From NCBI RefSeq assembly GCF_014651615.1, contig NZ_BMXF01000002.1, positions 413,439-477,438 on the forward strand: a stretch of 64,000 bases of DNA, in the 5' to 3' direction. The notes under the pieces were generated by a model. That model saw only the letters and a program-made list of their open reading frames with translations, was not told the DNA's origin and ran no database searches. The position numbers were made by a program, and so were the translations under genes. This document shows, in pieces, positions 35,917 through 44,607 of this stretch (position 1 is its first letter; every line of letters starts with the position of its first letter). This DNA is from Persicitalea jodogahamensis (GTDB lineage: Bacteria > Bacteroidota > Bacteroidia > Cytophagales > Spirosomataceae).

Positions 35917-37401
35917 GTGTCGCTCAAAATATACAATACCCTCACCCGCCAGAAAGACCTGTTTACTCCCCTTGCGCCGCCCTATGTGGGCATGTACGTA
36001 TGCGGACCGACGGTATATAACAATGCTCACCTTGGCAATGTGCGCACGTTCATGACTTTCGATTTGCTGTTTCGGTATCTGACGCATCTGGGTTACAAGG
36101 TACGTTATGTCCGTAATATCACTGACGTGGGCCACTTGGTGGGTGACGGTGACGAAGGCGAGGACAAAATCGGACGCATGGCAAAGCTGGAGCAACTGGA
36201 ACCGATGGAGATCGTGCAACGCTATACCAACGATTTCCACCGGGTCATGGAGGACTTTAATATTCTGCCGCCCAGCATTGAGCCCACCGCTACCGGCCAT
36301 CTCATTGAGCAGATTGAGGCAGTGCAGGATTTGATTAAAAAAGGCCTGGCCTACGAATCGAACGGCTCGGTTTATTTCGATATAAATGCCTACAACGCGG
36401 CGGGCAACGACTACGGAAAGCTATCGGGGCGCATCCTGGAAGATCTGCTGAACGAAACCCGCGAGCTGGACGGCCAGTCCGAAAAGCGTAATCCGTTGGA
36501 TTTTGCAATTTGGAAAAATGCCTCGCCCGAACACCTCATGCAGTGGAACTCGCCCTGGGGACGCGGCTTTCCCGGCTGGCACCTCGAATGTACCTGCATG
36601 AGTGCCAAGTACCTGGGCAATCAATTTGACATCCATGGCGGCGGCATGGACCTGAAATTTCCGCACCATGAATGCGAAATCGCGCAGGGCAAGGGCCTCA
36701 CCGGCACCGATCCCGTCCGCTACTGGATGCACACGAATATGCTGACGGTCAACGGCCAGAAAATGTCGAAATCACTCGGTAATTCGTTTTTGCCGGCTCA
36801 ATTGTTCAGCGGGGATCATGAACTTTTAGAGCAAGCGTACAGCCCCATGACGGTGCGGTTTTTCATGTTGCAAAGCCAGTATAGAAGTACCCTGGACTTC
36901 TCGAATGACGCCCTGAAAGCCGCCCAGAAAGGTTTTAAAAGACTGGCTAATGGCCTGCGCGTTTTGAAATCTTTGGAATACGTAGCCGAAGAAGGGGTAG
37001 TTTCGGATGAGAAAAAACGCGAAGACATCGAGAAGTCTCTTCAAGGTTTTTACGATGGCATGAATGATGACCTGAATACTTCTGTAGCCATCGCGCATCT
37101 TTTCAATTTGTTGAAGTACGTCAACATGCTGTACATGAATCAGTTGAAAGCAGCAGCTTTGGGCGAGGATTTATTTGCTAAACTGAAAGAAAACTTCATT
37201 ATTTTCTTTGAGGATGTCCTCGGCTTACAGGAAGAACCCGCTGAAGGTACCGCCGTATTGACGGGGATGCTGAACCTGTACCGCGAATACAAAGCCGCGC
37301 AACAGTACGACAAGGTAGATGAAGTGCGTTCTTACTTCAAAAATCAGGGCCTGGTGATTCGGGACATGAAGCACCGGATCGACTGGGCTTACGAGGAGTA
37401 A
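35917..37401 (+). CDS. cysS: Cysteinyl-tRNA synthetase
   Basis: A protein of 494 residues from a GTG start at 35917 (no ATG in a suitable place). It is a class I synthetase charging tRNA-Cys. It has the HIGH-type motif HLGN (38-41), KMSKS (282-286), and zinc ligands C29, C225, H250 and E254. Length matches the family. It stands alone between a 230-base upstream spacer and a secreted M28 peptidase 46 bases downstream. Confidence 0.97.
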   Translation: MSLKIYNTLTRQKDLFTPLAPPYVGMYVCGPTVYNNAHLGNVRTFMTFDLLFRYLTHLGYKVRYVRNITDVGHLVGDGDEGEDKIGRMAKLEQLEPMEIVQRYTNDFHRVMEDFNILPPSIEPTATGHLIEQIEAVQDLIKKGLAYESNGSVYFDINAYNAAGNDYGKLSGRILEDLLNETRELDGQSEKRNPLDFAIWKNASPEHLMQWNSPWGRGFPGWHLECTCMSAKYLGNQFDIHGGGMDLKFPHHECEIAQGKGLTGTDPVRYWMHTNMLTVNGQKMSKSLGNSFLPAQLFSGDHELLEQAYSPMTVRFFMLQSQYRSTLDFSNDALKAAQKGFKRLANGLRVLKSLEYVAEEGVVSDEKKREDIEKSLQGFYDGMNDDLNTSVAIAHLFNLLKYVNMLYMNQLKAAALGEDLFAKLKENFIIFFEDVLGLQEEPAEGTAVLTGMLNLYREYKAAQQYDKVDEVRSYFKNQGLVIRDMKHRIDWAYEE

Positions 37402-37447
37402 ATTGTTTCATTGTGATCTAACGATTGTATAAAAAAATATTCTGTCA

Positions 37448-38470
37448 ATGAAAGTAAGGTATCGTTTTCCGATTCGCTCCTTTATCCTCTTTTTTAGCAT
37501 TGTTGCAATTGGGTATTCCTGCAACACCAAGGACTCCTCCGAGCAAACCACCACGCAAACCGTCCAAATGGTACCTGCCCCAACCTTCAACGCCGACTCG
37601 GCTTACGCCTTCGTGGAACGACAGGTGGCCTTCGGGCCTCGGGTGCCCAACACAAAGGCGCACGTAGCAACGGGGGATTATCTGGTAAAAACTCTGGAGC
37701 AATACGGCTTTGCAGTGACGGAGCAGAAATTCACAGCCACGACCTACGACGGCCAGAAACTCGCCGCCCGTAATATTATCGGGAGTTACCAGCCACAGGC
37801 CTCCAAGCGCATCATGCTGGCATCGCACTGGGATTCAAGACCATATTCTGATCAGGACTCTACCCGAAAAACGCTGCCCGTCATGGGAGCCAACGATGGC
37901 GGTAGCGGCGTGGGTATTCTGCTTGAAATAGCACGAGTGTTGCACGTAACTCAAAACAAACCCGACTTGGGCGTGGACATCGTTTTCTTTGATGTGGAAG
38001 ACTGGGGTACTTCCGGCCAGATTCAGGGCGACCCGTATTCTGGCTTTGCGCTGGGGTCACAACACTGGGCCGCCAACAAACATATTCCCGGCTATTCGGC
38101 ATACTTCGGTATCTTACTGGACATGGTAGGGGCCAAAGGGGCCACTTTCCTGAAGGAGGGATTCTCTACCCAACGTGCCAATGAAGTAGTGCGAACCGTT
38201 TGGAATACGGCCAGTCAACTCGGATATAGTAATTATTTTATCGACCAGCAGGGGCCATCTATCACCGACGACCATCTTCCGGTCAACGATGTTGCCAAAA
38301 TCCCCATGATCGATATAATTCATACACGAATGAACGATCCAAACCGTACTTTCTTTGACGACTGGCATACGACGGGTGACGATATGAAAAATATTGACCC
38401 AAATACCCTGAAAGCCGTGGGGCAAACCCTGCTTCAGGTACTTTATAATGAAGGGCAACCTGCTATTTGA
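37448..38470 (+). CDS. M28-family lipoprotein, glutaminyl cyclase-like
   Basis: A protein of 340 residues. The lipoprotein signal ends IGYSC (C25). It has a Zn-dependent M28 fold with SHWDSRPY (H127), GANDGGSGV (D150), FFDVEDWG, and a late DDHLPVNDVAKIPMIDII. This arrangement (one bridging Asp, DSRP after the first His) is the pattern of glutaminyl-peptide cyclotransferases, which make N-terminal pyroglutamate on exported proteins, rather than of a two-zinc aminopeptidase. Many Bacteroidota exported proteins start with Gln after signal cleavage, which would fit. Confidence 0.88.
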   Translation: MKVRYRFPIRSFILFFSIVAIGYSCNTKDSSEQTTTQTVQMVPAPTFNADSAYAFVERQVAFGPRVPNTKAHVATGDYLVKTLEQYGFAVTEQKFTATTYDGQKLAARNIIGSYQPQASKRIMLASHWDSRPYSDQDSTRKTLPVMGANDGGSGVGILLEIARVLHVTQNKPDLGVDIVFFDVEDWGTSGQIQGDPYSGFALGSQHWAANKHIPGYSAYFGILLDMVGAKGATFLKEGFSTQRANEVVRTVWNTASQLGYSNYFIDQQGPSITDDHLPVNDVAKIPMIDIIHTRMNDPNRTFFDDWHTTGDDMKNIDPNTLKAVGQTLLQVLYNEGQPAI

Positions 38471-38492
38471 GTGATGAGTTATGAATGATAAG
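38465..38492 (+). repeat. GAATGA-type element joining two genes
   Basis: A TTTGAGTGATGAGTTATGAA stretch continues into TGATAAG and belongs to the same word family as the elements at 2101, 10907 and 46101. It provides the TGA stop of the M28 gene (38468-38470) and the ATG of the following lipoprotein gene (38481). Confidence 0.45.
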
Positions 38493-38888
38493 TTGAGAGT
38501 TTTCAAACGCAGACTTCTGTGCTTCGCGCTGCTGGGATTGATGGCGGGTTGCTCATCGGCGCCAGAAAGACTGGGGCAGTTGGATTTGGTAAAGTGGCGG
38601 CAGGATCGGAGTGCGTGTAATGGTATCCGTCCGACACTGGTGAAGGGTTTCAAAATCGAACAGGCAAACCTGATGGGGAAGTTTGCCGACGAGGTCGGAG
38701 AGATGCTGGGCAAGCCGGACATTCACCAGCTAGGGTCTCGGAATCAGAAATTTTACGTGTACTTTTTGGAGAAAGGGTCACAGTGCGAAGATATCACTAA
38801 AAGTTCTACGGCGTTAAAAGTGATCCTCAGGTTCAATGCCGTTGGCCTGCTCTCAGAGATCACCTATCAGAATGATTTGCCGGATTAA
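38481..38888 (+). CDS. Hypothetical lipoprotein
   Basis: A protein of 135 residues. A basic N-terminus (MNDKLRVFKRRL) leads to the hydrophobic segment LCFALLGLMAGC with lipobox cysteine at residue 24. The mature part (LVKWRQDRSACNGIRP, DEVGEMLGKPDIHQLGSRNQKFYVYFLEKGSQC) resembles SmpA/BamE-like small periplasmic lipoproteins that start with a helix pair and a sheet, but the match is only by general pattern. The first codons are encoded by an intergenic repeat word. It starts 10 bases after the M28 gene. Confidence 0.65.
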   Translation: MNDKLRVFKRRLLCFALLGLMAGCSSAPERLGQLDLVKWRQDRSACNGIRPTLVKGFKIEQANLMGKFADEVGEMLGKPDIHQLGSRNQKFYVYFLEKGSQCEDITKSSTALKVILRFNAVGLLSEITYQNDLPD

Positions 38889-38943
38889 TTTGTTGGTTAG
38901 TTTGCTGCGCGATTTTCAGAAATATCACCTTGATAATTGAATC

Positions 38944-39246
38944 ATGACTTACAAAGTAAGCATCATCCATCCCAAAGCCGCCGCTCTTCTACACGATTTG
39001 GCTGAACTTGGGTTGATTTCTATTCAGGAAGAGAAAAAAGGTTTTCTGGAACCAGGGAAGCATACCTCAGGAACGGCCCTGGGAGCCAAGGACGAAGCTG
39101 AAAAGTCAGAAATCGCGCGTGATAAGGAATTTAATTTTGATGACCTTCCTCCGATAACCAAATCATTGGCAGGCTCCCTTAAAGCACCTGATGACTTTGA
39201 TTACAAAAAATTCAAATCAGATCGGTTGGCTAGTAAGTATCTTTAA
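38944..39246 (+). CDS. Putative antitoxin of a PIN toxin-antitoxin pair
   Basis: A protein of 100 residues. The N-terminal MTYKVSIIHPKAAALLHDL is a strand-helix like the start of small dimerising antitoxins. The middle is charged and flexible (EAEKSEIARDKEF), and the tail DYKKFKSDRLASKYL is amphipathic, typical of the part that wraps the toxin. The stop is immediately followed by the ATG of the PIN gene (no gap). Base composition is more AT-rich than the neighbouring genes, suggesting a mobile origin. Confidence 0.6.
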   Translation: MTYKVSIIHPKAAALLHDLAELGLISIQEEKKGFLEPGKHTSGTALGAKDEAEKSEIARDKEFNFDDLPPITKSLAGSLKAPDDFDYKKFKSDRLASKYL

Positions 39247-39675
39247 ATGGAGAAGGTACTTATTGATACGGATGTAGTGATCGACTATCTAACTGAGAGG
39301 GTGCCTTTTGACAAATTTGCTATAAGAATATTTGCACTTTGTGAGACCAAAGTCATAGAAGGCCATTTGACCCCGGTAATTGTTGCGAACGCACATTATA
39401 TACTAAGACGGAAGAACAGCCGCGACGTAGTAGTCGAAAAGTTGAAACAATTGCTTTCTATAGTAGAAATCTTAGAAATGAGCCGGATGACTGTCTTGGA
39501 CGCGCTCAACTCGGATTTTACTGATTTTGAGGATTCACTGCAATATTTTGCTGCCGTCCAAAGTAAGAAGATCGGTATCATCCTGACTAGGAATGTGAAA
39601 GACTACAGAAAGAGCAAGATCCGGGTAATGACTCCCGAGGCGTATCTTGAGGCAAGAAACGACAGCCTCAATTAA
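39247..39675 (+). CDS. PIN-domain nuclease, VapC-like toxin
   Basis: A protein of 142 residues with a PIN fold: N-terminal acidic residues D7/D9/D13 in LIDTDVVIDYL, helix HYILRRKNSRDVV, and the acidic stretch SDFTDFEDSLQYFAA before strand IGIILTRNVKDYRKS. PIN toxins of this type cut tRNA or rRNA and are neutralised by the upstream protein. It ends six bases from the convergent nadD. It is noticeably AT-richer than the flanking genes. Confidence 0.85.
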   Translation: MEKVLIDTDVVIDYLTERVPFDKFAIRIFALCETKVIEGHLTPVIVANAHYILRRKNSRDVVVEKLKQLLSIVEILEMSRMTVLDALNSDFTDFEDSLQYFAAVQSKKIGIILTRNVKDYRKSKIRVMTPEAYLEARNDSLN

Positions 39676-39681
39676 AAGTCT

Positions 39682-40254
39682 CTATACAAAAAACTTCTTC
39701 CGCCCGATCATTTCTTCAACTACCTCAGGCACCAGATAGCGAATGGAACGCCCGTTTCGTAAACTTTCCCGAATGAAAGTCGCCGAAATATCCAGCAAAG
39801 GTGCAGCCACGAAGGTGACACGCGGATGGTTGCCAAAATTATGAGGCGCCGCATTAGGCCGTGGATACACGTACAGTCCTACGTATTCAAGAATTTTCTC
39901 GTAGTTCTTCCAATTAGGGAATTGAGCTAGGTTATCCTCTCCCATAATGAGTCGAAACTCATGCTGAGGGTACTTTTCCAGCAGCCGGATGAGCGTGTCG
40001 ATGGTATAGCTGGGCCGGGTGAGGTGAAACTCAAAATCGGTGGCTTTCAGTCGGGCGTTATCGGCGATGGCTCGTTCAACCATATCAAAACGGTCGAATT
40101 CGTGCAGCAGGCTTTTATTTTTCTTGAAGGGGTTCTGCGGGCTCACAACGAACCAGACTTGTTCAAGATCCGTGGCGGTGGCCATTGTGTTGGCAATGAT
40201 GAGATGGCCAACGTGTATGGGATTGAAGGAACCGAAAAATAACCCGATTTTCAT
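39682..40254 (-). CDS. nadD: Nicotinate-nucleotide adenylyltransferase
   Basis: A protein of 190 residues that converts NaMN and ATP to deamido-NAD. It has the nucleotidyl-transferase start GLFFGSFNPIHVGHL with the HxGH motif, and SATFIRESLRNG near the C-terminus matching ISSTxIR. The start codon overlaps the stop of gmk by four bases (40251-40254), so both are translated together. Confidence 0.95.
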   Translation of the reverse strand: MKIGLFFGSFNPIHVGHLIIANTMATATDLEQVWFVVSPQNPFKKNKSLLHEFDRFDMVERAIADNARLKATDFEFHLTRPSYTIDTLIRLLEKYPQHEFRLIMGEDNLAQFPNWKNYEKILEYVGLYVYPRPNAAPHNFGNHPRVTFVAAPLLDISATFIRESLRNGRSIRYLVPEVVEEMIGRKKFFV

Positions 40255-40817
40255 TGTGTGAATGCTTCTACCAATCGCTCCGCTTTGCGAAGGGTTGCTT
40301 CCAGGTCATCGTTGACAAGTACTTCGTCGAATTCTTTCTCAAAACTCGATTCGTAACGTACTTTGGCCATTCTTACGGCCATGGTCGCCTCGGTTTCAGT
40401 ACCCCGAAAGTTAAGTCGGCGTTTGATTTCTTCTTCGGAAGAGACTTTAACAAATACGGCCATAGCGCGATCGCCGTAGGCTTCTTTGAGTTTCAAGCCG
40501 CCCTTTACATCCACATCGAACAGCACGTGTTTGCCTTCGTCCCACAGGCGCTCAATTTCTGCTTTGAGCGTACCGTAATAATTCCCTGCATACACCTCCT
40601 CCCATTCGGCAAATCCTTTTGCCGCAATTTTCTCGCGAAATTCGGTGATCGACAGAAAATAGTAGTCACGACCATCTACTTCGTAGTCGCGCCGTGGGCG
40701 AGTACAGGCAGAAACGGAAAAGGCAAGTCGTTGGGGAAATGTATCGAGAAGGTGCCGGACTATAGTGGTTTTACCTGAGCCGGAGGGTGCGGAAAAAATG
40801 AGGAGCTTTCCTTCCAC
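40251..40817 (-). CDS. gmk: Guanylate kinase
   Basis: A protein of 188 residues that phosphorylates GMP to GDP. It has the P-loop APSGSGKTTI, the GMP-binding part SACTRPRRDYEVDGRDYYFL, and VLFDVDVKGGLKLK. Length is standard. It lies between the anti-sigma gene (six bases upstream) and nadD (overlapping), in one minus-strand group. Confidence 0.96.
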   Translation of the reverse strand: MEGKLLIFSAPSGSGKTTIVRHLLDTFPQRLAFSVSACTRPRRDYEVDGRDYYFLSITEFREKIAAKGFAEWEEVYAGNYYGTLKAEIERLWDEGKHVLFDVDVKGGLKLKEAYGDRAMAVFVKVSSEEEIKRRLNFRGTETEATMAVRMAKVRYESSFEKEFDEVLVNDDLEATLRKAERLVEAFTQ

Positions 40818-40823
40818 CTTCTT

Positions 40824-41105
40824 TTAGTTATTGAGTTGAGCTTTGATGGCGGCCACCAGTTTTTCGGGGCAGGGGCGGCGCTCTACTTTGTTATGGAGAG
40901 ATTCTTTGATGCATTTTTCGAGGTGGTACGTCTTGATGCAAGGCATGCATTTGTCCATATTCAGACGGAAATGCTCCTTGTCTTCGGCGTTAGCCTCACC
41001 ATCCAGGATCATTTGGATCATTTTCATGCACTCGGCATGATTCTCGCACTCTTGCTTGATGGGCTGCGCCTGCTTGACCTCAGTCATTTTAGATGATACA
41101 TTCAT
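40824..41105 (-). CDS. Putative anti-sigma factor (zinc-finger type)
   Basis: A protein of 93 residues (or 87 from a second ATG at 41087). Cysteines lie in CENHAEC, DKCMPC and later LEKC. This resembles the zinc-binding anti-sigma (ZAS) domain, but the usual His of HxxxCxxC is Asn here (NMDKCMPC), so zinc binding may differ. No membrane helix. It lies 83 bases downstream of an ECF sigma gene on the same strand, the expected place for its regulator. The role is inferred from order and pattern. Confidence 0.7.
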   Translation of the reverse strand: MNVSSKMTEVKQAQPIKQECENHAECMKMIQMILDGEANAEDKEHFRLNMDKCMPCIKTYHLEKCIKESLHNKVERRPCPEKLVAAIKAQLNN

Positions 41106-41188
41106 CGCGGAATCGGGTAATCGTAAAACCAGTAGTAGTGATACAGTTGCTCCTATAACCGAAAGCCCCGCAAAAAAAGTTTCAGTGT

Positions 41189-41773
41189 TTAAGCATCATA
41201 CCCCATTGAATCCGCGTAGTCGCGCAATTTTTCTTTCAAAAGATTGCGGGCGCGGTGCAGTCGCGAGCGTACTGTGCCGATAGGTATGTCCAGAATTTTG
41301 GCCATTTCTTCGTATGTAAAGCCCTCGATGTCGCAAAGGATGATAACCGTACGAAAATCTACGGGCAGCGCATTGAGTGCATTGGCCACCTCGTCGCCAA
41401 TCATGTCCTGCACCGAATCCGTGCGCAGATCCACCGTATGCGAAGCATCAGCGTCCTCCGAATTGTAGGTAGTCTCTACCTCTTGATAGTCAACCTTGGC
41501 AGGCTGCTTGCTTTTCTTCCGGTAGTCGTTTATGAAGCTGTTTTTCAGGATGCGAAACAGCCAGGCTTTTGCGTTGGTACCTTGCTCAAAGGAGGTGATA
41601 AACCGAAAAGCTTTCAAATAAGTATCCTGCACCAGGTCGTTGGCATCGTCTTCGTCGGTGGTAAGCCGGTAGGCGAAGTTGTACATCGAGTCTATGTGCG
41701 GCATGAATTCACGATTGAAGATATCGTGCTTCTGCGTGTCCGTGTAAACTTTCTTTTTAGGTGCTTCTGACAT
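41189..41773 (-). CDS. ECF-type RNA polymerase sigma factor
   Basis: A protein of 194 residues from the ATG at 41773 (MSEAPKKK); a longer start at 41797 adds an unlikely MCIPMPAI. Region 2 (about 20-90) contains FAYRLTTDEDDANDLVQDTYLKAF and KAWLFRILKNSFINDYRKK. Region 4 (about 130-190) contains LPVDFRTVIILCDIEGFTYEEMA and the helix-turn-helix IPIGTVRSRLHRAR. A short acidic linker joins them. It is probably released from the neighbouring zinc-type anti-sigma factor by redox or envelope stress. Confidence 0.93.
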   Translation of the reverse strand: MSEAPKKKVYTDTQKHDIFNREFMPHIDSMYNFAYRLTTDEDDANDLVQDTYLKAFRFITSFEQGTNAKAWLFRILKNSFINDYRKKSKQPAKVDYQEVETTYNSEDADASHTVDLRTDSVQDMIGDEVANALNALPVDFRTVIILCDIEGFTYEEMAKILDIPIGTVRSRLHRARNLLKEKLRDYADSMGYDA

Positions 41774-42027
41774 GATAGCTGGCATAGGGATGCACAATTT
41801 ACGAATTTTAGAAATAGAGCCAAACGCAGCCCGTTAATGCTTGACGAACGGTCTCTGGAATCAATCAGTAGCAGTTTATCATGATGTAGCTGGGAAGGTG
41901 GTTAAAGCTACCAACCCGGAAAGCGGGAAATGGTTTATTGATAAATGGCAGACTGGAAATATTAAGATATATCAAAATTCGCGCCAGCTGCAAAAAATAC
42001 GGCCAAAATGTCAGCGGATGAAGCAGG
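41774..42027. other. 254-base spacer with no supported gene
   Basis: It lies between the sigma factor start and the mreD stop. A 70-codon plus-strand frame (41841-42053) overlaps the end of mreD and matches nothing I know. No mrdA/rodA follows mreD here. No hairpin or promoter stands out except a weak TAAATTGT near 41805 on the minus strand for the sigma gene. Confidence 0.4.
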
Positions 42028-42534
42028 CTATCGCTTTGAAAAGAGCTGAATAATCACAATGAACAGGGTGGTGAAGGCGACGCTTGCTACAATCCGCAGC
42101 AATGTATAACCAAGCATGCCGAAATGGCTCATCTCGATAAAAAACAGCGTGGCGTGGTGAATCACTACCAGCGGCAGCAAATAGGTCAGAAACGTGCCAA
42201 TTCCCAATTCGCTCAGAGTAATTTCCACACGGTCGGTTGCACCCTTGGTTTCCAGCTGAATATCGACCCAGAAAGGTTTCAGGTAGGCCACCAGCAATGT
42301 GGCGGCGGCGTGCAGGCCAAGAGTATTGTAGAAAACATCCACCACTAAGCCCGTCAGAAACCCCAAAATGAGCAAAAATGTGCGGTTTACTTCAGCCGGC
42401 AGTAGCAGGATGGCGCCAATGTAAACAAAGCAAAAGGCGTAGTTGAATAGCACGATATTGCGCGTAATGAGGATTTGCAAAAGCACATAAAATGCAAACC
42501 ACAAAGAATATCGTATGATTTCACCCAGGCTCAT
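42028..42534 (-). CDS. mreD: Rod shape-determining protein MreD
   Basis: A protein of 168 residues with about five transmembrane helices (such as FAFYVLLQILITRNIVLF, YIGAILLLPAEVNRTFLLILGFLTGL). The GFLTGLVVDVFYNTLGLHAAATLLVAYL stretch fits the MreD family. It works with MreB and MreC in the elongasome that guides side-wall peptidoglycan synthesis. The start overlaps the mreC stop by four bases. Confidence 0.92.
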   Translation of the reverse strand: MSLGEIIRYSLWFAFYVLLQILITRNIVLFNYAFCFVYIGAILLLPAEVNRTFLLILGFLTGLVVDVFYNTLGLHAAATLLVAYLKPFWVDIQLETKGATDRVEITLSELGIGTFLTYLLPLVVIHHATLFFIEMSHFGMLGYTLLRIVASVAFTTLFIVIIQLFSKR

Positions 42535-43373
42535 CGGCGTTCTTCTTCTAATGGTTGCTGCAACTTATCCTGTTCGAGCTTGAGGCGGTTCAGGACTACG
42601 TATACGTAAGACAGGTTACTGAAATCGGTTGCCACATTAAGATCGATGTCGTAAAAGGTTTGGTCCGGTCTGTTCCTGACGCTCCTGACCGTACCCACCA
42701 TAATGCCCGGCGGAAAGACGGAGTTGAAGTTGGAGGTAACTGCCGAGTCGCCCTTGATAACCTTCTTATAGCGCGATACATCCATCATTGAAACCACCGT
42801 CGGGTCTTTGCTCTGCCATCGTACTGGACCGATCTCGTCGCTGCGCACCAAGCGCGAAGACACCATGAACTGTGAATGCAAAATAGATGTCACGACCGAG
42901 AAATGCTCAGAACAGGAGCGTACTTTCCCCACCACGCCAGTAGCCGAAATAACACCCATACCTGGCTCGATGCCATCGCGGGTTCCTTTGTCGATCGTGA
43001 TGTAGTTGTTGGCCCGGCTGGTTTCGACCATGATGGCTTTCCCTACGACGAACTCAAAACGGTTGGCAAACAGAGAGTCAGGATTATAATCACTGGGAGC
43101 GTCCATCGGACTTCGCTCCTGAAGCCGTGCCACCAGGGCATTGAGCTTTACGTTCTCCTGGGCCAGATTTTCGTTGATGTCGCGCAGACGGGTATATTCC
43201 CGGATGGAGCTGGATACCGTCAAAAGTCTGGCCACGTAGTAGTTCGAGGTGTTGAAGTACGTAGCCCCCCAATAGGAATTGCTCTGGACGAGCAGCCAAA
43301 AACTGAACACTTCCAGAAGGACAAAGAAAATAAAGTTGCGGTTCCGGGAGAAGAACTCGACGAGTTGCAGCAT
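42531..43373 (-). CDS. mreC: Rod shape-determining protein MreC
   Basis: A protein of 280 residues. A single N-terminal membrane helix (FIFFVLLEVFSFWLLV) is followed by a coiled coil (about 65-95, NENLAQENVKLNALVARLQ) and two beta-barrel domains (105-265) with VVGKVRSCSEHFSVVTSILH and VVSMMDVSRY. It is periplasmic and couples MreB filaments to cell-wall enzymes. It lies 36 bases after mreB. Confidence 0.94.
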   Translation of the reverse strand: MLQLVEFFSRNRNFIFFVLLEVFSFWLLVQSNSYWGATYFNTSNYYVARLLTVSSSIREYTRLRDINENLAQENVKLNALVARLQERSPMDAPSDYNPDSLFANRFEFVVGKAIMVETSRANNYITIDKGTRDGIEPGMGVISATGVVGKVRSCSEHFSVVTSILHSQFMVSSRLVRSDEIGPVRWQSKDPTVVSMMDVSRYKKVIKGDSAVTSNFNSVFPPGIMVGTVRSVRNRPDQTFYDIDLNVATDFSNLSYVYVVLNRLKLEQDKLQQPLEEERR

Positions 43374-43409
43374 GAGCCGGGAAAAAGCTTGGCAGCCGAA
43401 AAATTATAT

Positions 43410-44435
43410 CTAGGTAATTAGTACCGGCTTGTAGAGTTCGAGATTTTTCAGCACATCGCCCGTACCGATGACCACGGCCCGCAATGGCTCGTCTGCCACG
43501 TGAATGGGTAGTTTGGTCTTAGCCGCCAGGCGCCGGTCCAAACCGTGTAACAGAGCCCCTCCGCCAGTCAGGTGGATGCCGTTCCGGTAAATATCTGCTG
43601 ATAATTCGGGCGGCGAGATTTCAAGGGCTTTCATTACGGCTTCTTCAATCTTGGAAATAGACTTGTCGAGCGCGTAAGCAATCTCACTATACGTTACTTT
43701 AATCTCCTTGGGAATGCCGGTCATCAGGTCGCGGCCCCGGATCTGGTAATCCTCGGGTGGTGCGTCCAGTTCAGGAAGGGCTGAGCCGATGGCGATTTTT
43801 ATCATCTCGGCCGAACGCTCCCCGATAAGCAGATTATGCTCGCGGCGCATGTAGTCCACGATGTCGCGGGTGAATACGTCTCCGGCGATGCGAACCGACT
43901 GTTCACAAACAATACCAGAAAGGGCGATCACGGCGATTTCGGTAGTACCCCCGCCGATGTCCACGATCATTACACCGTTGGGCTGGGTGATATCGATGCC
44001 AATGCCAATGGCTGCGGCAATCGGCTCATGTACCATATATACTTCCTTGGCCCCGGCATGTTCGGCAGAATCTTTCACCGCGCGCTTTTCCACTTCGGTA
44101 ATGCCCGACGGAATGCAAATCACCATGCGGTGAGAAGGAGTGAAAAAGCTGCGGCCAGAGTCAATCATTTTGATCATGCCCCGGATCATCATCTCTGCCG
44201 CCGTAAAGTCAGCGATCACGCCGTCTTTGAGCGGCCTTATTGTCTTGATGTTCTCGTTTGTCTTTTCATGCATCTGCATGGCCGTATGACCAATCGCCAG
44301 CACTTTTCCCGTCGCCTTATCGATCGCAATGATCGAAGGCTCATCCACTACCACTTCATCTTTGCTGATTATTAGAGTATTGGCCGTACCCAAATCTATC
44401 GCAATATCACTCGTCAAAAAGTCAAACAATCCCAT
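43410..44435 (-). CDS. mreB: Rod shape-determining protein MreB
   Basis: A protein of 341 residues from the ATG at 44435 (MGLFDFLTSDIAIDLGTANT). The longer frame to 44477 would begin inside the promoter -7 element. It is actin-like, with phosphate loops IDLGTANTL and VDIGGGTTEIAV, and the adenosine part LTGGGALLHGLDRRL. It forms membrane filaments that orient elongation. It is first gene of mreBCD. Confidence 0.96.
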   Translation of the reverse strand: MGLFDFLTSDIAIDLGTANTLIISKDEVVVDEPSIIAIDKATGKVLAIGHTAMQMHEKTNENIKTIRPLKDGVIADFTAAEMMIRGMIKMIDSGRSFFTPSHRMVICIPSGITEVEKRAVKDSAEHAGAKEVYMVHEPIAAAIGIGIDITQPNGVMIVDIGGGTTEIAVIALSGIVCEQSVRIAGDVFTRDIVDYMRREHNLLIGERSAEMIKIAIGSALPELDAPPEDYQIRGRDLMTGIPKEIKVTYSEIAYALDKSISKIEEAVMKALEISPPELSADIYRNGIHLTGGGALLHGLDRRLAAKTKLPIHVADEPLRAVVIGTGDVLKNLELYKPVLIT

Positions 44436-44474
44436 GTTTTGTCCGTAAAAGATCAGCTTTTGGTTAGAAGTCCG

Positions 44475-44504
44475 CAAAATTAGTGATTATTACCCACAAA
44501 CAAA
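44475..44504 (-). promoter_or_regulatory. mreBCD promoter
   Basis: The minus strand has TTTG (44504-44501), 18 bases, then TAATTTTG (44482-44475), both close to the Bacteroidota -33/-7 consensus. The leader to the mreB ATG would be about 33 bases. This decides against a start at 44477. Confidence 0.65.
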
Positions 44505-44607
44505 GGTCTTTGTATAAATAACCCAAGTGCCTAATTTTCAGGTGGGAGGTACTTGGCAAATGCCCCTCATATCTACTTTTTTGCAAAAACGATTACCTTT
44601 ACGACCT

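Noticed and set aside
41841-42053. 70-codon plus-strand frame beside mreD
   Set aside because: It overlaps the mreD end, has no promoter or family, and its composition is that of a spacer.
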